Of a stretch of DNA of 44,549 bases, positions 25,810-34,208 are shown one piece after another (the first letter of the stretch is position 1; every line of letters begins with the position of its first letter). The position numbers and the translations under genes were made by a program. A model generated the notes under the pieces. That model made no database searches. It was not told the origin of the DNA and worked only from the letters and a program-made list of their open reading frames with translations. Source of the DNA: CAYVBN01 sp964538565 (lineage in GTDB: Bacteria > Pseudomonadota > Alphaproteobacteria > Rhizobiales > Xanthobacteraceae); contig CAZIGW010000190.1 in assembly GCA_964538565.1 (NCBI GenBank), positions 1-44,549 of the forward strand, given 5' to 3'.

Positions 25810-27399
25810 ATGACGACAATGGGCGCTCACGCCAAGACGATGCCGGCGACGACCGGCGGCCAGAAGCACCTCCAGGACCTGCGCGGCACGCTCGCGTGGC
25901 TCAAGGCGCGCGGCGACCTGATCGAGACCGAGAAGGAGGTCAATCCGGATCTCGAAGTCACGGGCCTGCAGAAGCTGATGGACGGCGGCTGTCCCGTCGT
26001 CTTCAACAACGTCAAGGGCAAGCCGAACCATAAGGTAGTCACCAACCTGTTCGGTGACATCAAGGTGGTCAACGCAATGTTCGGCTGGGCGGACGACAAG
26101 GATCGGACGCACAAGCTGGCGCGTGCGCTCTGCAAGCCGCTGCCGCCGCAGGAGATCCCGCAGTCGCAGGCGCCCTGCCAGGAGGTCGTGATCGAGAAGC
26201 CGAACGACGTGAACGAATTCCTGGTGCCGATCCGCCACACGGCGCTGGAGAAGGAGCTGACCGTCGGCTCGGGCATCCGCTGCATCTCGGGCGCGCAGTT
26301 CGGCGACGGCACCGACGTCGGCTACAACCGCATGAATTTCCGCTGGGGGAACGTCGGCACGTTCCAGATCTCGCCCGGCTCGCACATGTGGCAGGTGGTG
26401 AGCGAAGCCTACCGCCGCAACGAGAAGGTGCCGCTGACGTTCTGCTTCGGGGTGCCGCCGGCCTGTACGCTGCTTGCTGGCGCCGCGTTCGACTACGTGA
26501 TCCTGCCCTACGGCTGCGACGAACTCGGCGTCGCCGGAGCCGCCCAGGGATTCCCGGTGCGCGTGGTGAAGGCGCGCACGGTCGACGCCTGGGCGATCGC
26601 GGACTCCGAAGTCGTGATCGAGGGCTACGTCGATCCGCGCGACCGGCGCTTCGAGACGGCGGAAGCGGAGGCCGACCAGACGCAGGGCCGCCACCACTTC
26701 CATCCGGAATGGGCCGGCTACATGGGCAAGGCCTACAAGGCGCCGACCTTCCACGTCACCGCCGTCACCATGCGCAAGGATCCCAAGCGCATCATCTATT
26801 GCCTCGGCGCGCATACGCTCGACGAGCACAACATCGACACCTCGATCCGCGAGGCGGCGATGTTCGAGCTGTGCAACCGGCTGCAGCCGGGCGTCATCCA
26901 GGACGTCAACATTCCCTACTGCATGACCGACTGGGGCGGCGTCATCATCCAGGTGAAGAAGCGCAACCGGTTGGAAGAAGGCTGGCAGCGCAACTTCCTC
27001 ACCACGCTGCTCGCCACCTCGCAGGGCATGCGGCTCGCCATCGCGGTCAGCGAGGACACCGACATCTACAGCATGGACGACGTCATGTGGGCGATCACCA
27101 CGCGCGTCAATCCGCACACGGACATTCTCAATCCGACGCCCGGCGGCCGCGGGCAGACGTTCATGCCGGCCGAACGCATGACGGCCGGCGACCGCGAATG
27201 GACGGCCAGCAACACCCGCTACGAAGGCGGCATGGGCATCGACGCCACGGTGCCTTATGGTTACGAGGAGGACTTCATGCGGCCGGTCTATCCGGTCGAC
27301 CGCGTGAAGCTCGAGGACTTCTTCACCAAGGACCAGATCGCGCAGGCCAAGGCGCGCCTCACCGGATGGACGGAGTTGCTCGCCAAGACCGGGCGCTAG
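25810..27399 (+). CDS. UbiD family decarboxylase, copy 2 (altered catalytic motif)
   Basis: A 529-residue UbiD-family protein. The N-terminus (DLRGTLAWLKARGDLIE, CPVVFNNVKG) is typical. The Asn...Arg pair is present as NRMNFR (N173, R178). The EGPFGE Glu pair is replaced: aligning GYM by eye puts HHFHPE at this place, so the second Glu is kept (E300) but the first is His (H295). It is longer than copy 1, with an insertion before this motif (ETAEAEADQTQGRHH). This suggests a distinct subfamily, possibly acting on a CoA thioester like phthaloyl-CoA decarboxylase, since a CoA ligase follows 32 bp downstream. ATG 25810 has GGAG and AAAGGG upstream. Confidence 0.87.
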   Translation: MTTMGAHAKTMPATTGGQKHLQDLRGTLAWLKARGDLIETEKEVNPDLEVTGLQKLMDGGCPVVFNNVKGKPNHKVVTNLFGDIKVVNAMFGWADDKDRTHKLARALCKPLPPQEIPQSQAPCQEVVIEKPNDVNEFLVPIRHTALEKELTVGSGIRCISGAQFGDGTDVGYNRMNFRWGNVGTFQISPGSHMWQVVSEAYRRNEKVPLTFCFGVPPACTLLAGAAFDYVILPYGCDELGVAGAAQGFPVRVVKARTVDAWAIADSEVVIEGYVDPRDRRFETAEAEADQTQGRHHFHPEWAGYMGKAYKAPTFHVTAVTMRKDPKRIIYCLGAHTLDEHNIDTSIREAAMFELCNRLQPGVIQDVNIPYCMTDWGGVIIQVKKRNRLEEGWQRNFLTTLLATSQGMRLAIAVSEDTDIYSMDDVMWAITTRVNPHTDILNPTPGGRGQTFMPAERMTAGDREWTASNTRYEGGMGIDATVPYGYEEDFMRPVYPVDRVKLEDFFTKDQIAQAKARLTGWTELLAKTGR

Positions 27400-27431
27400 G
27401 ACGAGAAGACGCGAGAGCGGGGAGTTCTTCC

Positions 27432-29003
27432 ATGGCGGACGTTTTCGGGAATCATCAACTCGGCATCCCGTTCCAGCCGATTGCCGAGCTGTTCGCCAAG
27501 TACAAGGCGCGCGATCCGAACAAGACCGCGATCGTCGATCTTGACCAGGACTCCTCGATCACCTTCGGGGAGCTCGACCAGGTCACGACCGACGTCGCGG
27601 CCTTCCTCAAGAGCAAGGGCGTGCGCAAGGGCAGCCGGGTGCTGCTGCTCTCGGACGAATGCCTCGAGAAGCTGCTGATCTGGTTCGGCACCTGGCGGAT
27701 CGGCGCGGTGATCTGTCCGCTCAACATCGAGGTCAACGAGAAGGTGATGGCGGAGCTGACGCGCGCGGTGAACCCCGCGCTCATCCTCTGCCACAAGGAC
27801 CTCGACGTCGCCGCGCTCGTCGGCGATCATCCGGCACCCCGCATCCGCTTCGGCCGGTGGTCGTCCACGGCAGGCCCGGATCGGGACGAATTCTTCGCCG
27901 TCATGCCGAGAGGCCGCAGGGCCGACGAATTGCCGGAGCGCAACTATCCGGAAGATCTCTCCTGCGTGTTCTGCACGTCGGGCACCACGGCGCGGCCGAA
28001 GATCGTCGTCTACGACCACGCCGCCTACTGGCTCAACGGCCTCTCGACGCTGGAATTCCTCGGGCTCGGCGAGGACGATCGCACGCTCGAATATCGCTCG
28101 TTCGGCTGGAACTCGGCGCAGGTGCTCAGCCTCATGCCCTTCCTGGAGAAGGGCTTCACCATGCACATCGCCAAGCGTTTCTCGCACAGCCGCTTCTTCG
28201 AGTGGATCAAGACACACGGGATCACCTTCTCGGCCGGTGTGCCCACCGTCGTCAGCATGCTGCTCAACAAGCCGCTGGGCTACACCGCGAAGGACATTCC
28301 GACCTTACGACTGATGACCTGCAGCACGGCGCCGCTCACCGCGCAGCAATGGACGCAGTTCGAGGAGATGTACGGCGTGCGGCTCCTCCAGCTCTATGGC
28401 ATGTCCGAGGCCGGATGGATCTGCGGCAACCGCCATTACAAGTTCAAGCTCGGCACGGTGGGGCTGCCGGCGCTGCACCAGGAATTCGAGATCGTCGATA
28501 CGGAGGGCCGCAAGTGCCCGGTCGGCGTCGAGGGCGAGGTCACGGTCGGCGGTCCGCAGGCGGCGATCGGCTATCTGCGCGACGACGGCACGATCGAGCC
28601 GCTGCGCCCGAAGCGCATCAAGACCGGCGACCTCGCCATCATGGATTCCGAGGGCTTCGTGAGGATCTCCGGACGCACCAAGGACCTGATCATCCGAGGC
28701 GGCGTCAACATCGCCCCCCTCGAGATCGACGAGGTGCTGCTCAAGCATCCTGGCGTCGCCGAGGCGGCGGCGGTCGGGGTGCCCGACAAGATCTACGGCG
28801 AGGAGGTCGTCGCCTACGTGGTGGCGAAAGCGCGGGACCTGACCGAGGCGAGCGTGCTGCAGCACTGCGGGCAGCATCTGCCGCCGGCGAAGACGCCGAA
28901 ACAGGTCTTCATCGTCGCCGAGCTGCCGAAGAGCGACCGCGGCAAGGTTCTGCGCGACAAGCTGCGGGATGACTGGACGGCGCGGAACAAGGTCTCGGCT
29001 TGA
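27432..29003 (+). CDS. AMP-forming acyl/aryl-CoA ligase
   Basis: A 523-residue adenylate-forming ligase. Core motifs are CTSGTTARPKIVVYDH (P-loop, about residues 181-196), LYGMSEAGW (A5, about 328), TGDLAIMDSEGFVRISGRTKDLIIRGG (A7/A8) and PKSDRGKVLRDKL with the C-terminal catalytic Lys. It lies downstream of the second UbiD gene with GGGGAG before ATG 27432, so the pair probably acts in sequence (acid activation then decarboxylation, or the reverse). It is clearly different from the benzoate-CoA-ligase-type enzyme at 9596-11242. The substrate is not assignable. Confidence 0.88.
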   Translation: MADVFGNHQLGIPFQPIAELFAKYKARDPNKTAIVDLDQDSSITFGELDQVTTDVAAFLKSKGVRKGSRVLLLSDECLEKLLIWFGTWRIGAVICPLNIEVNEKVMAELTRAVNPALILCHKDLDVAALVGDHPAPRIRFGRWSSTAGPDRDEFFAVMPRGRRADELPERNYPEDLSCVFCTSGTTARPKIVVYDHAAYWLNGLSTLEFLGLGEDDRTLEYRSFGWNSAQVLSLMPFLEKGFTMHIAKRFSHSRFFEWIKTHGITFSAGVPTVVSMLLNKPLGYTAKDIPTLRLMTCSTAPLTAQQWTQFEEMYGVRLLQLYGMSEAGWICGNRHYKFKLGTVGLPALHQEFEIVDTEGRKCPVGVEGEVTVGGPQAAIGYLRDDGTIEPLRPKRIKTGDLAIMDSEGFVRISGRTKDLIIRGGVNIAPLEIDEVLLKHPGVAEAAAVGVPDKIYGEEVVAYVVAKARDLTEASVLQHCGQHLPPAKTPKQVFIVAELPKSDRGKVLRDKLRDDWTARNKVSA

Positions 29004-29247
29004 TCGGAAGATGAGCGTGTTAAGGCAAATTTTCCGTTGCGTGGAAGCCCCGATGACGCCGGCCGGCGGCCGGCGCCTTGCGACTTATTGTCCGGCCGCG
29101 CGGCCGTTCTTGCCATGGCGCGCCGTTTGCCTACTCAGGGGGCCGAGTGCGAGCCGCTGCGGCCGCCACGGGGCGGCAGACGGGACGGCGTTAACGGTTG
29201 AGACAGCCTCGATGGTCCAGATAGCGCTCCGGGCAAAGGAGAATGGA

Positions 29248-30213
29248 ATGCGCAGTCGACTGGGATTCTTCATCGCGGCCGCGCTGGCGGCCCTTGCCAG
29301 CAGCGGCGCCGCACGCGCCGAGGACTGGCCGACGCGGTCGATCCACGTGATCGTCCCGCTGAGCGCGGGAAGTGCGCTCGACATCATTCCGCGCGTGGTC
29401 TTCAAGCAGGTCTCCCAGCAGCTCGGGCAGCCGATCGTGATCGAGAACCGGCCGGGCGCGAGCGGCACGATCGGCGCGCGCGCGGTCGCCACCGCCTCGC
29501 CCGACGGATACACGTTCCTCGCGCATTCCTCGGCCTTCGTGATCTCGCCGTCGACGGTCGCCAACGTGCCGTACGACCCGCTGAAGGATTTCGTCTCGGT
29601 TGCGCCGCTCGGAAACCTGCCCAACGTTCTCGTCATCTCGCCGTCGAAGAACATCAAGACGATCCAGGAGCTGGTCGAGGTTGGCAAGAAGCGGCCGATC
29701 ACCTTCGGCTCGATCGGGGTCGGCAGCCCCATTCAGCTGGCGATGGAGCGCCTGCGCCTGAGCGCGGACTTCAAGGTCCTCCCGGTGTCCTATCGGGGTG
29801 CGCCGGAAGCGCTTGTCGACACGATGAGCGGGATGATCGACGTCTACTATTCGCCGATCCTGCCGGCCCTGCCGCTGATCCGCGAGCACAAGCTGGTTCC
29901 TTTGGTGCTCAGCAGCCCGACGCGCGCTCCGACGCTGCCCGACGTGCCGACGTCGCTCGAGGCCGGCTACAAGAATTCGGAATACCGCTTCTGGGTCGGG
30001 ATCTTCGCTCCGGCGAAGACGCCGGACGAGATCGTCTCCAAGATGAACAAGGAAATCGAGAAGGCGCTGCAGGTGCAGGCGGTCCGCGACGAGCTCGACA
30101 AGCTCGGCGTCCAGTCGATGGCGATGGATCCCGGGCAGTTCGGCACCTTCATCAAGGAGCAGCTCGAAGTGAACACCGAACTCGTGAAGGCGGCCGGGAT
30201 CTCGGCCAAATGA
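29248..30213 (+). CDS. Bug-family (TctC) solute-binding protein, copy 1
   Basis: A 321-residue periplasmic protein with a signal peptide (MRSRLGFFIAAALAALASSGAARA, cut before EDW). Bug motifs are IHVIVPLSAGSALDIIPR, IENRPGASGTIGAR, SPDGYTFLAHSS and LPDVPTSLEAGY. Bug proteins bind carboxylates for tripartite tricarboxylate transporters; no TctA or TctB gene is in this window. ATG 29248 has AAAGGAG upstream. It is closely related to the copy at 31130, sharing LGNLPNVLVISPSKNI. The 244-bp gap before it may hold a separate promoter, though I see no clear one. Confidence 0.92.
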   Translation: MRSRLGFFIAAALAALASSGAARAEDWPTRSIHVIVPLSAGSALDIIPRVVFKQVSQQLGQPIVIENRPGASGTIGARAVATASPDGYTFLAHSSAFVISPSTVANVPYDPLKDFVSVAPLGNLPNVLVISPSKNIKTIQELVEVGKKRPITFGSIGVGSPIQLAMERLRLSADFKVLPVSYRGAPEALVDTMSGMIDVYYSPILPALPLIREHKLVPLVLSSPTRAPTLPDVPTSLEAGYKNSEYRFWVGIFAPAKTPDEIVSKMNKEIEKALQVQAVRDELDKLGVQSMAMDPGQFGTFIKEQLEVNTELVKAAGISAK

Positions 30214-30292
30214 GAGCGTTGCGCGCCGACGCACCGACGCGGAACCTGACGGTCGCGACGGTCGCGGCCGCCCGCACGTCGGGGGAGGGCCC

Positions 30293-30952
30293 ATGAAAAC
30301 GCCAGCGAACAACCAGAGGCCCCGGCTTGTGGTCGGCATCAGCGGCGCATCCGGCGTCGTCTACGGCGTGCGCCTGCTCGAACTGCTGAAAGAGTGCGAC
30401 ATCGAAACCCATCTCGTCATGTCACGCGCAGCGCAGACGACGCTCGCCTACGAGACCGATCTGAAGGTCTCGCATGTCGAAAAGTTGGCGAGCGTCGTGC
30501 ATCCCAACACGGACATCGGCGCCGCGTGTTCGAGCGGATCGTTCCACACCATGGGGATGATCGTCGCGCCCTGCTCGATCAAGACCATGTCCGAGATCGC
30601 GACCGGCGTCACCTCGAGCCTCATCTCGCGCGCCGCCGACGTCGCGCTGAAGGAACGCCGGCGTGTCGTTCTGCTGCTGCGCGAGACGCCGCTGCACCTC
30701 GGGCACATCCGCACCATGGCGACCGTGACCGAGGCGGGTGCGATCGTCTATCCGCCGGTTCCGGCGTTCTACGCCCGTCCGGCATCGTTGTCCGACATGA
30801 TCGACCACACGCTCGGCCGCGTGCTCGATCTCTACGGCATCGACGTCGGCAAGGTGCGCCGCTGGCGCGAAGGCGAAGATGCGGGGCCGTCGCGCGCGCG
30901 CGGGCGCGCCGGCGATCTCGGTCCGCTGCCGAAGCGCGACCTCGTCGACTAG
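30293..30952 (+). CDS. UbiX family flavin prenyltransferase
   Basis: A 219-residue flavoprotein that attaches dimethylallyl to FMN, making the prenylated-FMN cofactor needed by UbiD enzymes. Motifs are VVGISGASGVVYGVRLLELL (FMN-binding start, about residues 13-32), MIVAPCSIKTMSEIATGV and RRVVLLLRETPLHLGHI, all typical of UbiX. The basic C-terminal tail after about 190 (SRARGRAGDLGPLPKRDL) is extra. It is set between two Bug genes in the same operon as two UbiD genes, so it likely supplies cofactor to all three UbiD proteins here. Confidence 0.93.
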   Translation: MKTPANNQRPRLVVGISGASGVVYGVRLLELLKECDIETHLVMSRAAQTTLAYETDLKVSHVEKLASVVHPNTDIGAACSSGSFHTMGMIVAPCSIKTMSEIATGVTSSLISRAADVALKERRRVVLLLRETPLHLGHIRTMATVTEAGAIVYPPVPAFYARPASLSDMIDHTLGRVLDLYGIDVGKVRRWREGEDAGPSRARGRAGDLGPLPKRDLVD

Positions 30953-30968
30953 CCAAGGAGGGGTGCTC

Positions 30969-31064
30969 ATGCGCGGGACGGCGAGGTTCGAAGCGGCGAC
31001 TTCCGGTCCTCTCCGCGGCTCCGCCATCTGGGGTCGGGAGACTTGCGCACGCGGGGAGGCGTGA
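30969..31064 (+). CDS. Possible 31-residue small ORF after ubiX-like gene
   Basis: The ATG at 30969 follows a near-perfect Shine-Dalgarno AAGGAGGGG (from 30955) at ideal distance, and the frame runs 31 codons to TGA. The peptide is basic with one Cys (MRGTARFEAATSGPLRGSAI...) and matches nothing I know. It may be a real small gene, the surviving start of a lost gene, or chance. The strong ribosome site is the only support. Confidence 0.3.
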   Translation: MRGTARFEAATSGPLRGSAIWGRETCARGEA

Positions 31065-31129
31065 TCCGAGCGGCAACCGGCAAGACGACAATCGCACACG
31101 CCAGAAAAGATCAAGGGTGAGGAACCGCC

Positions 31130-32224
31130 ATGAACACCGTTTCTTCGGAACGCACGCCGGCGGGAGGCCGTGACCCGCAACGATCGCCTCGATCCAGAGA
31201 GCGGCGCGCCGCGCACGGGGAATGGCCTCGCGCGACGATGGCGCGCCGCGTGGCAAGGTCGCTGGCCGCGGCGTTCGCCTTCATCGCTCTTGCCGGCAAC
31301 GCGGGCGCGGCCGACTGGCCGAACGCCCCCGTCCGGGTGATCGTCCCGATCAGCGCCGGAAGCGCACTCGACATCATTCCACGCATCGTGTTCGAACAGG
31401 TGTCGAACCAGATTGGCCGGCCGATCGTCATCGAGAACAAGCCGGGGGCGAGCGGAACGCTCGGCACGAGCTTCGCGGCGCGCGCGGCTCCGGACGGCTA
31501 CACGCTGCTTGCCGCCTCCTCGGCCTTCACGATCGCGCCGTCGACGTTCCCGACCGTCGGCTACGACCCGATCAAGGATTTCGTCGGCGTGACGACGCTC
31601 GGCAACCTTCCGAACGTGCTCGTCATTTCGCCATCCAAGAACATCCGGACGGTGCAGCAGCTGGTCGAGAGCGCCAAGGTTCGGCCGATCATGTTCGGCT
31701 CGACCGGCGTCGGCGGGCCCGTCAATCTCACCATGGAGCGCTTCCGGCGAGCCGCCGGTTTCGACGCCACCATCATCCCGTTCAAGGGCGCCCCGGAGGC
31801 GCTGACCGAAGTGATGGCCGGGCGGATCGACGTCTACTACGCGCCACTGCTCGCGGCGCTGCCGTTCATCCAAAACAAGCAGGTGCTGCCGCTGGCGGTC
31901 AGCAGCAAGAAGCGGGTTTCCTCCTTGCCCGACGTGCCGACCACGCTGGAGGCCGGATATCCGAATTCGAACTACAACTTCTGGGTCGGCGTGTTCGCGC
32001 CGGCGGGAACTCCCGACGCCATCGTCGAGAGGCTCAACGCGGAAATTGCAAAGGCGCTCGAGACGCCGGGCGTCCAGGACAAGTTCGAGAAGATCGGCGT
32101 GCAACCGATGCACATGACGACGAAGGATTTCGCGGCCTTCGTGCGGGAAGAGCTCGCGACGAACGCCGAGCTCGCCAAGGCGGCCGGAATTGCCCGTCCA
32201 GCGTCCGGCGGGAACAAGCCATAG
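31130..32224 (+). CDS. Bug-family (TctC) solute-binding protein, copy 2
   Basis: A Bug protein of 364 residues from ATG 31130, or 328 from ATG 31238. The first start has a good GAGGAA site, but its 36-residue lead is Arg-rich and not signal-like; the second begins MARRVARSLAAAFAFIAL, an ordinary signal peptide cut before ADW. Bug motifs are VRVIVPISAGSALDIIPR, IENKPGASGTLGTSF and LPDVPTTLEAGY. It closely resembles copy 1 (29248), which suggests a duplication around the UbiX gene. A ligand carboxylate of the pathway is likely. It sits 33 bp before the third UbiD gene. Confidence 0.9.
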   Translation: MNTVSSERTPAGGRDPQRSPRSRERRAAHGEWPRATMARRVARSLAAAFAFIALAGNAGAADWPNAPVRVIVPISAGSALDIIPRIVFEQVSNQIGRPIVIENKPGASGTLGTSFAARAAPDGYTLLAASSAFTIAPSTFPTVGYDPIKDFVGVTTLGNLPNVLVISPSKNIRTVQQLVESAKVRPIMFGSTGVGGPVNLTMERFRRAAGFDATIIPFKGAPEALTEVMAGRIDVYYAPLLAALPFIQNKQVLPLAVSSKKRVSSLPDVPTTLEAGYPNSNYNFWVGVFAPAGTPDAIVERLNAEIAKALETPGVQDKFEKIGVQPMHMTTKDFAAFVREELATNAELAKAAGIARPASGGNKP

Positions 32225-32257
32225 ACGGCAGTTTGTGAATACGAAACGAGGGATCCG

Positions 32258-33943
32258 ATGGACGCCACCACGAAGCCGAAGCGCAAATCGTCGTACGCCG
32301 TGAGCCGGGCCTATCCCGACCTGCACGACCACATCCGCGCCCTCGACGAGGCGGGGCTGCTCGTCCGTGTCGATCGTCCGATCAACAAGGACACGGAAAT
32401 GCATCCGCTCGTGCGCTGGCAGTTCCGCGGCGGCATCGAGGAAAAGGACCGCAAGGCGTTCCTGTTCACCAACGTGGTCGACGGCAAGGGCCGCAAGTAC
32501 GACATCCCGGTGCTCGTCGGCGGGCTCGCGGCCAATCGCGAGATCTATCGGATCGGCATCGGATGCCCGTTCGAGGAGATCGACGAGCGCTGGGTGCGCG
32601 CCGCGCAGAGCCCGATTCCGCCGCGCGTCGTCGAAGACGCGCCGTGCCACGAGCTGGTCGTCACCGGCAAGGCGCTCGACAGGCCCGGACAGGGACTCGA
32701 CGGCATCCCGCTGCCGATCTCCACGCCCGGTTGGGACATTTCCCCCTACACGACGCTGTCGCAGTATATCACCAAGGACCCCGACAGCGGCGTGCAGAAC
32801 ATGGGTAACTACCGCGGCCAGGTGAAATCGCGCCGGCGTCTCGGCATGAATCCGTCGCTCGAATTGCGCCCCGGCATCTATCAGCACTGGGAAAAGCTGC
32901 GCCAGCGCGGGTTCAAGAAGCTGCCGGCGGCGGTCGTGCTCGGCGCGCCGCCCTGCGTCACGTTCGCCTCCGTCCAGAAGCTGCCCGAGACGCTCGACGA
33001 GATTCACGTCGCCGGCGCGCTGGTCGGGGCTCCGATCAACGTCGTCAAGGCGAAGACGGTCGATCTCCTGGTTCCGGCCGAGGCGGAGATCGTCATCGAG
33101 GGCTTCATCAATACCGAGTATCTCGAACCCGAGGCGCCGTTCGGCGAATCACACGGCCACATCAACCTGCAGGAATTCAACGCCTTCATGGACGTCACCG
33201 CGATCACGCGGCGGCGGGACGCGGTGCTCACCTCCATCATCTCGCAGGTGACGCCGTCGGAGTCGAGCCTGATCAAGCGGATCGGCATGGAGCCGCTGTT
33301 CCTCAATCATCTGCGCAACACGCTCGGCATCAAGTGCGTCAAGCGCGTGTCGCTGCACGAGCCGCTGACCAACATCCGCAAGGTGATTCTCCTGGTCATG
33401 GAGCGCGACGCGCCGACGACCGAGATCTGGCGCGCCCTCTACGGCGCCTCGGTGCTGCATCGCGCCGCCGGCAAGTACGTCATCGCCATCAACGACGACA
33501 TCGATCCGGAAAACGCCGACGCGATCCTGTGGGCGATGTCGTATCGCGCCAATCCGAGCCTCGACTTCCACATCCTGCCGCACCGCGACCAGGGACACGG
33601 CCCGCGCAGCCAGCGCAACGGCGGACAGGATGCGTCGGTCCTGATCGACGCGACCCTCAAGGAGAATTTCCCGCCGATCTCGCTGCCCAAGCGCGAATAC
33701 ATGGAGCGTGCCAAGGTGATCTGGGAGGAACTGGGCCTGCCGAAGCTCAAGCCGGAAGCGCCCTGGTTCGGCTACTCGCTCGGCGAGTGGTCGCCCGAAT
33801 TCGACGAGGCGGCCGCACGCGCCACCCGGGGCGACTATTTCACCACCGGCAAGGAGCTCGAGAAGCGGCGGCGCAAGGACGTGCGCATGAACACCGAGGT
33901 GCGGCACGTGAAGGAGACGAAGGCGAAGCCGAAGCGACGTTGA
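32258..33943 (+). CDS. UbiD family decarboxylase, copy 3
   Basis: A 561-residue UbiD-family protein and the longest of the three. The Asn...Arg pair is NMGNYR (N181, R186) and the Glu pair is EAPFGE (E292, E297), both complete, with Ala for Gly in the second motif position and SHGH following. An N-terminal extension precedes PDLHDHIRALDEAGLL, and a highly basic tail (about 535-561, EKRRRKDVRMN... KAKPKRR) extends the C-terminus. It is a (de)carboxylase of aromatic or related acids using prenylated FMN. It ends the 15-kb rightward gene run and converges on the cytochrome bd operon. Confidence 0.9.
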   Translation: MDATTKPKRKSSYAVSRAYPDLHDHIRALDEAGLLVRVDRPINKDTEMHPLVRWQFRGGIEEKDRKAFLFTNVVDGKGRKYDIPVLVGGLAANREIYRIGIGCPFEEIDERWVRAAQSPIPPRVVEDAPCHELVVTGKALDRPGQGLDGIPLPISTPGWDISPYTTLSQYITKDPDSGVQNMGNYRGQVKSRRRLGMNPSLELRPGIYQHWEKLRQRGFKKLPAAVVLGAPPCVTFASVQKLPETLDEIHVAGALVGAPINVVKAKTVDLLVPAEAEIVIEGFINTEYLEPEAPFGESHGHINLQEFNAFMDVTAITRRRDAVLTSIISQVTPSESSLIKRIGMEPLFLNHLRNTLGIKCVKRVSLHEPLTNIRKVILLVMERDAPTTEIWRALYGASVLHRAAGKYVIAINDDIDPENADAILWAMSYRANPSLDFHILPHRDQGHGPRSQRNGGQDASVLIDATLKENFPPISLPKREYMERAKVIWEELGLPKLKPEAPWFGYSLGEWSPEFDEAAARATRGDYFTTGKELEKRRRKDVRMNTEVRHVKETKAKPKRR

Positions 33944-33962
33944 CGCGTCGCGCGGGAGCGTC

Positions 33963-34106
33963 TCAGGCCCGGCCTTCGGGCGGATCGATGCGGCTCTCCG
34001 CATACGGGTCGAAGGCGATGCGCGGGTCGAGCTCCAGCCACATGGCGTTGAGAATTGCGAACGCGCACGCAAGGCCGAGGCCGAGGATCCAGGCGAAGTA
34101 CCACAT
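33963..34106 (-). CDS. cydX: Cytochrome bd oxidase small subunit CydX
   Basis: A 47-residue membrane peptide starting MWYFAWILGLGLACAFAIL, the hallmark of CydX, with one membrane helix and an acidic tail. CydX binds the CydAB heterodimer and is needed for its stability and activity. It was found by reading the leftward strand. ATG 34106 has GGAGACGAAC in front. It is the last gene of the cyd operon, 102 bp after cydB. Confidence 0.93.
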   Translation of the reverse strand: MWYFAWILGLGLACAFAILNAMWLELDPRIAFDPYAESRIDPPEGRA

Positions 34107-34208
34107 GTTCGTCTCCGCGGGCGGATGCCGCTATCCGCCGGGTGTCGCTCCGTTCTTCCGATTCGCTGCGGCCATCCCGCCGTTCCGCGTGCTTTCGCTG
34201 ACCGCGAC

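Noticed and set aside
18471..33943. Firm assignment as furan-carboxylate (Hmf) or phthalate pathway
   Set aside because: Several families match, but the cupin, amidohydrolase and three UbiD copies do not fit either scheme cleanly. A homology search is needed, so it is kept as a hypothesis only.
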